Assembly: GCF_010183535.1 (NCBI RefSeq)
Contig: NC_071331.1
Coordinates: 22,506,001-22,570,000 of the forward strand
DNA: 64,000 bases
Direction: 5' to 3'
Source: Caenorhabditis remanei
Lineage: Eukaryota > Nematoda > Chromadorea > Rhabditida > Rhabditidae
Part shown: one piece after another, positions 55,922 to 64,000 of the stretch
Position numbering within the stretch: the first letter of the stretch is position 1
Layout of the letters: every line of letters begins with the position of its first letter
The notes under the pieces: generated by a model
The model's database searches: none
What the model was told of the DNA's origin: nothing
The model's input: the letters and a program-made list of their open reading frames with translations, nothing else
Made by a program: the position numbers and the translations under genes

Positions 55922-57925
55922 ATGAAACCAAGAAATCGGACCAATAATCTCCATATCGTCATCTTCTTAGTATTTGGTGAGTCTTAGTCTGAAAGTACGC
56001 CAAAATCCTTTAAATTTTTCAGTGATTTTTATTTTTTTCATGAAAACCAAAAGAAAATCAGTTGAACCGTTAATCCTGACAGAATTGAAGAAAAACGTGC
56101 AGAAATGTGTGTCTCGCATCGAAAATATAACTTTTCTGGTGCCGGAGGACACAGAAATCACAGAAATCAATAAAAAGTACAAAAAAAACGGTCCAACTTC
56201 ACCTCGAAGCCTTCAGGGGTGCGGGATTAGGTAGGTATCGAAAAACGCGTCAACGCACCGGAAGTGCGTCAACTCACCAAAAACGCGCAAACGCCCGGAA
56301 AACGTGTCAGCAATCAACTTTCGTTTCAGAAAACAAAATATTCGAGCTAATGACACTTATTGGCATCGGTGACACTCTTCAACGGCGAGTTCTTGTAAAT
56401 GCAACTGATCTCAACAATATTCGCATAATGGCCAACAAAATTCAACCAATTTTTCCAAAAATACAAGAGGAATTCGAGTTCAAACTGATTCCGGTGAGTC
56501 AATGGTACCGGATCGAGAAATGCGCCAGCAAGACGGTTGCTGACGCGTTTTCGGTGCATTGGCGCATTTCTTGTTTTTCTAGTTTTTAGTGGGTTTGACA
56601 CACATAGAACTTCAGTAGAGCCCTCCGATTCCAAAAATAAGCAAAAATAAGCAAAAATAATTTTGCTGGCGCATTTTTCGATACAATATTTCAGACAGCT
56701 GCAGCAACGCGTCAAGATTTGAGTGTTGGCAAATGTTGCACGTTTGATGACCCAAAACAGTTTATAAGTCGACCAGAAAAACATTTGATCTTCGATGGGC
56801 GTTATTTCCAGGTACACCGAAAATGCGTCAGCAAATTTTCAAAAAACTTTTTAGAGTTTTAAATATTCAATCATATTCGGCTGAAAATTCGAGAATTATT
56901 GAAGCCAAAGGCTCAAATCTTTAAAAAAGCGGAATGTTTGCTTCCAGAACGACATAGAAACGATTTTATGTGAGTATCGAGAAATGCGTCAGTGATGCTC
57001 AGTGCTGACGCATTTCTCGTGCAACCAAGGTTTACTGTTCACTGTTTTCACAAGATTAATACCTATTTTTAAATTAGAGAATCATAAGAGGGGGTTGACG
57101 CACTTTCCGTGCCTTGGCGCATTTCTCGTGCCTTGGCGCATTTATCGTGTTTCGTTTTTTCAGAATCTGTCCTCACATTCGACGTGGCGATTTTCAATTA
57201 GATGATTATCATCAACCATCGGATCCTAAATTCACACGGGCGGCCACCAACTTTTTAGTGGATTACTGTAGGGTTGAATATCGGAGTGTCGTACCGAAAT
57301 TTGAAAGTTTCAGATCGAAAATCTCATCCACGGGTTACTGTAGCAGTGTTCGGGAATGACGTCAAATTTGTTTATGAAGTTTTTAAAGGTATATCGCGAA
57401 ATGCGCCAGCAAATTTTTTGTTGGCGCATTTCTGGATCTCACTGATTTTTCAAATTTTATGACATTTTCAGATCTTGTGGACACCGAAAATCTGCCCAGA
57501 AAGTATTCGGTAATAATTTTTTTTGGTATTTTTGCACCAAAAACGCGTCAGCAATGATTTCAGGTCGTCCTTACACCAACTTTGGCGCCAGAAATCGACT
57601 TGGCTTTCACTCGAAAATTTTGTGACGTCACACTGATCACAGGTACAGTAACCTGGGGGACACCTACAGTAATCCATTTTTAGTTTTTCAGCACCGTCGT
57701 CAACATTCGGCTGGTGGTTATCATATTTGTCGAAAGAGGGATCAGTCACTTATTATAGAAATATTATGGAGACGCAGGACAAGGTACAGTAATCCAGGGA
57801 GTACTGTAACCTGATGTTTTTGGTTTCAGGTGGCAAATGAGATGAAGGAAGATGATTTCTATCCACCGGAGTGGATCAAGTTGAGATATGACAATGTTAC
57901 GGGCAGAATTGACACATTTTTCTGA
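55922..57925 (+). CDS. GT11-C: alpha-1,2-fucosyltransferase-like, two frame breaks
   Basis: Exons 55922-55976, 56023-56230, 56330-56493, 56695-56811, 56855-56969, 57164-57267, 57314-57388, 57472-57509, 57564-57642, 57692-57783, 57830-57925. The ATG follows a TTTTCAG acceptor directly. Signal anchor, CC-x-x-DDP, HIRRGDF and STFGWW are all retained. Exon 2 has one extra A in the run at 56181-56188 and exon 5 lacks one T near 56864-56867 relative to GT11-A/B; all other exons are open with matching lengths and splice phases. It has diverged from A/B by many substitutions, often silent. Whether it is a functional gene with two consensus errors or a young pseudogene cannot be decided here. Confidence 0.83.
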
Positions 57926-57967
57926 TTTTTGGGTTATTTTTTGATCTCAAAATAAATTTTTATTATG

Positions 57968-58163
57968 AAATTCGGTTTCCCCCGCCACTTTTTACCCCTA
58001 TCCAGACAGTTTTCACTCAATTTTCAAATTCTGTGCATTTTGTCGTCGGGGTGTTCGGTGTCTGCACACAATCGGCGCTACAGTAACCCAAAAAACACAA
58101 AATGAGAGATAGAGGCGCAGAAAAATGGGATTAAAAGTAGTTTTTGATGAGGAATTCGAATTT
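57968..58163 (-). repeat. R195 unit 21
   Basis: Reversed copy starting 43 bp after the GT11-C stop; the equivalent of units 9 and 11 after GT11-A and GT11-B. Confidence 0.9.
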
Positions 58164-58321
58164 ATGCATAAAATCATAAAAGATACAGTAACCACAGCGA
58201 ATACTAAGTTTTTGTGAATATTCTGAATAAACTTGCTTCATTGAAACGTTTGATGTTAAAATTCGTCATAAATTTGCCATACCTAGAAACCCATCAGATG
58301 GCCTAGAATCCCAAAACTACT

Positions 58322-58525
58322 CCTTGCATCACAATCAGTGAGTTGAAAGCTTTCAGAAAAGTACCCACAAGCCTAGGTTCCGATCACTTCGGGTCTCACC
58401 ACGAAAACTACAGTACCCATATTTTTGGGATTACTGTAGTTTTCGTGGTGGGACCCAAAGTAGTCGGAACCTAGGCTTGTGGGTACTTTTCTGAAAGCTC
58501 TCAATGAGCTAAATGTGATGCAGGG
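58322..58525. repeat. Foldback P7, copy 2
   Basis: Second member of the family at 50935-51105: CAGAAAAGTACCCACAAGCC facing its complement, with ACGAAAACTACAGTA inside. Confidence 0.85.
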
Positions 58526-59227
58526 ACTAGTTTTGGGTTTCTAGGCCACGCGCTCGAAAACTCGGCCATTTTCTCCAAACAAAAAAAATTCAAATTCAAA
58601 TTTCCCTCTAAAATTATGCGTATCGAATGCAAACACGCTTCACTGACATAAACATTGGTCACTAGAGAACACACACAAACACTCAATTACCCAGGGGGGT
58701 CGGCCGTCCGACTCTATCTTATTTGTCTGCGTCTCTCCCCTAAATTTATCTCTCTCACTCTCATTTTTCCCCCTTTTTTTCTTGTTTTGATCGGTATTTT
58801 GTTGGTTTTAACTGGTTTTAAAAAAAATTAAGTCTGAAATGGTATAGTTATTAAATTTTGGAACCCAATTTTTGAAAATTTTCAGAAATTTAGAGATTTA
58901 CTCAGGAAAATAGGTTTTTAGGCACAAAATCACGTTTTCTCATTGGTTTTTGACTTTATTTGCATTTTTTTTTTACTTTTTTAAACCAAATTTTTAGAAA
59001 TTCCGGGTTTTTCCAATAGAAAAAGTGTGTAAATTCGCTGATTTTGGCAGATTTTTGCTCATTTTAATTGGAATTCCGCGTTATTTTTGATAATTTTTGA
59101 TGTTTCAGTTTAAAAAATCGGAATTTTTAGTGTTTTACAACCTAAAAATGTCCATTGCCACGTAAAATTTCAGAAATTTCGAGTTTTTTGTCAAATTTTA
59201 ACTAGAAATATTAAAATTTTTGCTGTT
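58526..59227. other. Gene-free spacer
   Basis: AT-rich with a CT-rich stretch containing CTGCGTCTCTCCCC near 58727. No gene seen. Confidence 0.5.
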
Positions 59228-59682
59228 TTCACTCAATTTTTGAATTCTGTGCATTTTGTCGTCGTGGTGTTCGGTGTTTGCACACAATCGGCACTACAGT
59301 AACCCGAAAAACACAAAATGAGAGATAGAGACGCCAAAAAATGGGGATAAGGGTAGTTTTTGATAGGGAATTCGAAAATGACATTGCTTTTGGAAAATTG
59401 TAAAAATTTGACCGCTACTCGGCAGGTTTCATATCTTTAAAACTAATTTTCTGTATAAAAACGTGAACCAATTTTAATTTCTATGTGAAATTCGGGTTAC
59501 CCGTCCTATTTTACCCCTATCTGACCTTTTTTCACTCAATTTTCAAATTCTGTGCATTTTGTCGTCGTGGTGTTCGGTGTTTGCACACAATCGGCGCTAC
59601 AGTAACCCAAAAAACACAAAATGAGAGATAGAGACGCAGAAAAATGGGGATTAGGGTAGTTTTTGATGGGGAATTCGAATTT
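59228..59682 (-). repeat. R195 units 22 (truncated) and 23
   Basis: Unit 22 lacks its outer 45 bp; unit 23 is complete at 59488-59682. The standard linker separates them. Confidence 0.9.
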
Positions 59683-59804
59683 TTTAAAATAATTCATCCA
59701 AAATCCCAGTTTATCGTGTTTATTTTCACATTTGATCTTAAATTTAGATTTTTTTTGTTGAATTCTCATATACTCAAATTTCTCCGGTATTTTTTTCCAG
59801 AAAA

Positions 59805-61547
59805 ATGGCTTTCAACGTCGACAAACTACGCGAACTCTACTTGGATTGTCAGGAAAAAATTTATCAGGGATTGGTGTTGCAACGACAAGAGATATTTGTG
59901 CTCTTCGAAACTCCAGAGCAAGTAAGTGGGCTCTTATACGAAAAATTATCACTAAAAATCGATTCATTATTGAAAAACTAAGCTCAAATTCGAATTCCCC
60001 ATAAAAAACTACCCTTATCCCATTTTTTCTGCGTCTCTATCTCTCGTTTTGTGTTTTTTGGGTTACTGTAGCACCGATTGTGTGCAAACACCGAACACCC
60101 CGACGACAAAATGCACAGAAATCGAAAATTGAGTGATAATCGGCTAGATAGGGGTAACAATAGTCGTAGAAACCAAATTCAACATAGAAATCACACCTAG
60201 AACACGTTTTAATGCAAAAATCAGTTTTAAAGGTCCAAAACCTGCCAAACAGCGGTCAACTTTTTGATATTTCCAAAAACTAAGCTCAAATTCGAATTCC
60301 CCATCAAAAACTACCCCTAACCCCATTTTTCTGCGTCTCTATCTCTCATTTTGTGTTTTTTGGGTTACTGTAGTGCCGATTGTGTGCAAACACCGAACAT
60401 CCCGACGACAAAATGCACAGAATTCGAAAATTGAGTGAAAAGTGTCTGGATAGGGGTAAAAAGACACGGAGAACTCGAATTTCATAATAAAAAGTTTCAA
60501 AAATCAGTGAATTTCTCTAAAAATCCCAAAATTTTGTGTTTTTTCAGCACGAATCGAAAACCACTACTGAAAAGGCGATCATTGAGGTGTTTACTCATCT
60601 TCGAAACGTGGTCAATTATACTCCATGCTTCGGACTGCCAGAAATCCGGATGGTCGCCAAGGAATCTGATATTCCAGATGGAACGGATCATGTTAAATTT
60701 GGTTATCCTTTTGGTGAACCCTATGCTGTAAATCTGGATATTCTGAGAAAGCAAATGTAAGTTTATTGTATAGTTGAATAGCTAAGATTCCGAGAATTCT
60801 GAATATGTTTTCAAAATTCTGCTAGCGTCAAAATGAACCTTAGTTTGACATTTTAAAAAACTATGAAAAAAGAAAAACCATTATCAAATTCGAATTCCCC
60901 ATTAAAAACTACCCCTATCCCCATTTTTCTGCGTCTCTATCTCTCATTTTGTGTTTTTTGGGTTACTGTAGCGCCGATTGTGTGCAAACACCGAACACCC
61001 CGACGACAAAATGCACAGAATTTGAAAATTGAGTGAAAACAGTCTGGATAGGGGTAAAAAGGGGTGAGAAATTCGAATTTAACATGGAAACTTAGTTAGG
61101 AACACGTTTTCGTACTGAAAATGAGTTTTAAAGATATGAAACCTGCCGAACACCAGTGAAATTTTTTGAGATTTCAAAAACCATTATTAAATTCGGATTC
61201 CCCATCAAAATCTACCCATATCCCCTTTTTTCTGCGTCTCTATCTCTCATTTTGTGTTTTTTGGGTTACTGTAGCGCCGATTGTGTGCAAACACCAAACA
61301 CCCCGACGACAAAATGCACAGAATTCAAAAATTGCGTAAAAAACATTGATTTTGGGGTAAAAAGACACGGAGAACTCGAATTTCATAGTCTCATCTTCCA
61401 AAATTTTCAATTTCCCTTAATTTCAGCAATGGTCCCGATGTAATCCGACCGTTTTTCAACATCGGAAATCAATACCATAATAATTATGGACCAAGAAGAG
61501 AGAGGATGGGTTTCGATTGGATAGCGGATCATGAGTTGGTTGATTAG
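59805..61547 (+). CDS. Unrecognised 148-residue protein
   Basis: Exons 59805-59921, 60548-60756 and 61427-61547 join in frame. TTTTTTTCCAG five bases before the ATG looks like a trans-splice acceptor. The protein starts MAFNVDKLRELYLDCQEKIY. Its middle contains VFTHLRNVVNYTPCFGLPEI and GYPFGEPYAVNLDILRKQ, and the C terminus is aromatic and polar (HNNYGPRRERMGFDWIADHE). No signal peptide, membrane helix or known motif is evident. Both introns contain R195 pairs. The stop lies only 33 nt before the next acceptor, and exon 2 can also splice in frame to the next gene (see findings). Confidence 0.75.
59986..60481 (+). repeat. R195 units 24 and 25, direct pair
   Basis: Intron 1 of the 148-residue gene is almost filled by this pair (59986-60179, 60288-60481). 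Unit 24 has a damaged right end. Confidence 0.9.
60886..61383 (+). repeat. R195 units 26 and 27, direct pair
   Basis: Intron 2 of the same gene; period 303 bp. Unit 27 differs in its last third. Confidence 0.92.
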
Positions 61548-61570
61548 GCTGGAAACTAATTAATTAATTA

Positions 61571-61581
61571 AAAACTTCAGC
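61571..61581 (+). promoter_or_regulatory. Splice acceptor just before the next ATG
   Basis: AAAACTTCAG followed by C and then ATG at 61582. Usable for trans-splicing, or for cis-splicing from 60756. Confidence 0.6.
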
Positions 61582-64000
61582 ATGGACCATGAAAAAATCC
61601 GGAAGGCCTGTAGGAAATTGATTCATGATAAATCTGAACGTTTTTCGGATTTTCAGTATTTCATTTTGGCGGTCATTTATTCGAAACATTGTTTGGAGTG
61701 TTTTCTCTCACTAATGAGAGCAGTCATGGTCCCAAAACATGCTCTTGCTCTAATCCGTCTGGCCGGAAAAGAAGTTGAGTGTAAAACTGCTGAAAATGAG
61801 ATGAATCTCGCAAAAAGTTGGAGAGACGATGAAAATAAAAAATACGGAATACCGTGCTGGAGATTGAATCGAAAATATGTGGTAAGACACGCGACGCGAC
61901 CGCAACGCTTCAATACAGAAGATAATTTTTCAGGCCAAACTGGAAGCTCAAGTTCGTATCAGAGTTGCAGAGATGAGACAGGTACCGTTTTTTACTCAAA
62001 ATCTTGAATAAAACAAAAAATTAATGTCAAAATCGAATTCCCCATCAAAAACTACCATTATCCCCATTTTTCTGCGTCTCTATCTCTCATTTCGTGTTTT
62101 TCGGGTTACTGTAGCGCCGATTGTGTGCAGACACCGAACACCGTGACGAAAAAATGCACAGAATTTGAAAATTGAGTGAAAAAAGGTCAGATAGGGGTAA
62201 AGAGGGACGGGGAACTCGAATTTCACATAGAAATTGAGATCGGATCACGTTTTTATACAGAAAATGAGTTTTAAAGATTTGAAACCTGCCGAGTAGCGGT
62301 CAAATTTTTCCATTTTTCCAAAAGCAATGTCATTTTCAAATTCCCCATCAAAAACTACCCATATCCCCATTTTTCTGCGTCTCTATCTCTCATTTTGTGT
62401 TTTTTGGGTTACTGTAGCGCCGATTGTGTGCAAACACCGAACACCGCGACGACAAAATGCACAGAATTCGAAAATTGAGTGAAAACCGTCTGGATAGGGG
62501 TAAAAGGGGACGGGGAACTCAAATTTCATATCAAAAATGAAAGAAATTATTTGATTTTTAGGGTTTTCTTAAAACAAAATAAATTTTCATCAGAACCGTG
62601 TCTCTCCGGATTCGGATCACGATCCTGATGCCCCGATGCAAGGATTCATTCCCGATTTGTCGGATGATGAAGATGAAGGACCAATTCCAGATGCCATCCC
62701 CCCTCTCAATGGGAATGTAAGTAGAGGGAAACTGTACCTCGAAAATTTGATCTACCTAATCAATTTTTCAGATCAATAACGGAATTTCGGATAATCGTCA
62801 CCAAGAGCCTGCGGGTCCCAGTACCATGAAAATGCCGAAAATAGAAGGGCGGCCAAAGAATGGTGTCGAGGTAGGTGTATCCTTAACTACAGTACTCATT
62901 AGCCTAGCTACAGCATAACCGACATGAAAAATGCGACTTTTGACGTGACGTAAACCGAAAATCATCACCAGATTCGAATTCCTCATCAAAAACTACCCTT
63001 GTCCCCATTTTTCTGCGTCTCTATCTCTCATTTTGTGTTTTTCGGGTTACTGTAGCGCCGATTGTGTGCAAACACCGAACACTCCGACGACAAAATGCAC
63101 AGTATTTGAAAATTGCGTGAAAACCGGCCAGATAGAGGTAAAAAGAGACGGGAAATCCGATTTTGACATGGAAATTAAGATTGGGTTATGTTTTTATACA
63201 GAAAATGGGTTTTAAAGATATGAAACCTGCCGAGTAGCGATCAAATTGTCTAAATTTTAAAAAACTAAGCTCAAATTCGAATTCCCCATCAAAAACTACC
63301 CTTATACCCATTTTTCTGCGTCTCTATCTCTCATTTTGTGTTTTTCGGGTTACTGTAGCGCCGATTGTGTGCAAACACCAAACACCGCGACGACAAAATG
63401 CACAGAATTCGAAAATTTAGTGAAAACTGTCTGGATAGGGGTAAAGAGGGGTGGGGAATCCGAATTTCATAGTCCTAGCTCATAAAAATCGATATTTTTG
63501 GTCCAAAAATCAAAATTTATGACGAGAATTCCAGAAATCACTAACACCACCACCTGCTGCGAGAGGAAACGGACAAGAAATGAAACCAGGATTGATTGAA
63601 GATAGCGTACCAAAACCTGTGGCCGATGATGACATCGAGGAGGGTACTGTAGCTGGTGTCAAGGTAGGTGTATCTTTAGCTACAGTACTCATCGGCTTAG
63701 CAACAGTATAACCGACACAAAAAATGAGACTTTTCACGCGACTTTAACCAAAAACTAAGCTCAAATTCGAATTCCCCATCAAAAACTACCCATATCCCCA
63801 TTTTTCTGCGTCTCTATCTCTCATTTTGTGTTTTTTGGGTTACTGTAGCGCCGATTGTGTGCAAACACCGAACACAACGACGACAAAATGCACAGAATTT
63901 GAAAATTGAGTGAAAACCGTCTGGATAGAGGTAAAAAGAGGTTTGGAACCCGAATTTCATAGTCCTAGCTCATAAAAATCGATATTTTCGGGCCAAAAAG
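61582..64000 (+). CDS. Unrecognised gene with duplicating acidic/proline exons, 3' end outside window
   Basis: Exons 61582-61881, 61934-61981, 62594-62716, 62772-62870 and 63535-63663, all beginning and ending in phase 0, give 233 residues so far; the last coding base in view is 63663 and the intron after it runs off the edge. The N-terminal 100 residues look folded and carry Cys (KHCLECFLSLMRAV, KYGIPCWRLNRKYV). Then comes a short coiled stretch (AKLEAQVRIRVAEMRQ) and a disordered acidic/proline tail (DSDHDPDAPM, DLSDDEDEGPIPD, SLTPPPAARGNG). Exons 4 and 5 are followed by paralogous introns that begin GTAGGTGTATC. I do not recognise the family. Confidence 0.7.
62029..62525 (+). repeat. R195 units 28 and 29, direct pair
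   Basis: In intron 2 of the last gene, period about 302 bp. Confidence 0.9.
62970..63467 (+). repeat. R195 units 30 and 31, direct pair
   Basis: In the intron after exon 4, following the GTAGGTGTATC intron start. Confidence 0.92.
63762..63957 (+). repeat. R195 unit 32
   Basis: Single copy in the intron after exon 5. The sequence right of it (TCATAGTCCTAGCTCATAAA) repeats that after unit 31. Confidence 0.9.

Noticed and set aside
61882..61933. Reading the 141-codon frame from 61582 straight through
   Set aside because: A 52 nt intron with GTAAGA donor and TTTTTCAG acceptor lies at 61882-61933, and the spliced frame continues into further phase 0 exons.
1..64000. A defence island or other prokaryote-type multi-gene system, or an integrated virus
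   Set aside because: All supported genes are spliced nematode genes; no reverse transcriptase, integrase, capsid or polymerase frame was seen.

Overview
The window looks like nuclear DNA of a Caenorhabditis-type nematode. It is AT-rich, its introns end in TTTTCAG, and many introns are only 46-52 nt. The clearest anchor is an intact ubc-1 (RAD6) gene whose reconstructed protein is 195 residues with the active-site Cys at position 88. Every gene model below was joined by hand from splice sites and checked for frame. The species cannot be named from the sequence.

Layout. (1) 0-0.45 kb: last exon of an unknown + strand gene. (2) 1.2-11.3 kb: a young duplicated cluster alternating secreted four-domain ShKT (six-cysteine) genes with GT11-like alpha-1,2-fucosyltransferase genes. 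The order is ShKT-1 (-), ShKT-2 (+), GT11-A (-), ShKT-3 (+, lacking its first exon), GT11-B (-). GT11-C (+, 55.9-57.9 kb) and an orphan first exon (-, 54.15-54.20 kb) belong to the same family. (3) 12.2-13.4 kb: a nucleoredoxin-like thioredoxin (-). (4) 13.4-17.7 kb: gene-free, holding an inverted-repeat element and foldbacks. (5) 17.7-38.4 kb: one 13-exon gene for an unrecognised 599-residue acidic/basic protein, followed 190 nt later by ubc-1 (38.55-42.3 kb), probably as an operon. (6) 43-48 kb: two tRNA-like Pol III units and a 1.75 kb foldback. (7) 48.0-49.9 kb: a small secreted precursor with an allatostatin-C-like cysteine ring (+). (8) 50.2-51.4 kb: a small cysteine-rich single-pass membrane protein (-). 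(9) 51.7-54 kb: nested foldbacks. (10) 59.8 kb to the right edge: two adjoining unrecognised genes, the second with exons being tandemly duplicated and running off the window.

A 195 bp element with 15 bp inverted ends, called R195 here, occurs 32 times. Many copies form direct pairs or triplets with a period of about 300 bp. It is absent from 13-44.8 kb and 45.5-54.2 kb and dense around the ShKT/GT11 genes and at the right edge. It bounds the duplicated blocks, and one copy (7961-8155) looks like the recombination point that cost ShKT-3 its first exon and GT11-A its upstream promoter.

ShKT-1 and ShKT-2 share a compact promoter (ACTGATAA, TATAAAA, TTTGCGG at fixed spacing). The GATA site suggests gut expression of secreted proteins and, by inference, of the neighbouring glycosyltransferases. 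The large gene carries imperfect copies of its own exon ends inside its introns; two of these are still open, in phase and flanked by splice sites, so they may be cassette exons. All single-base frame breaks found in the window lie in homopolymer runs, which makes consensus error a serious alternative to gene death.
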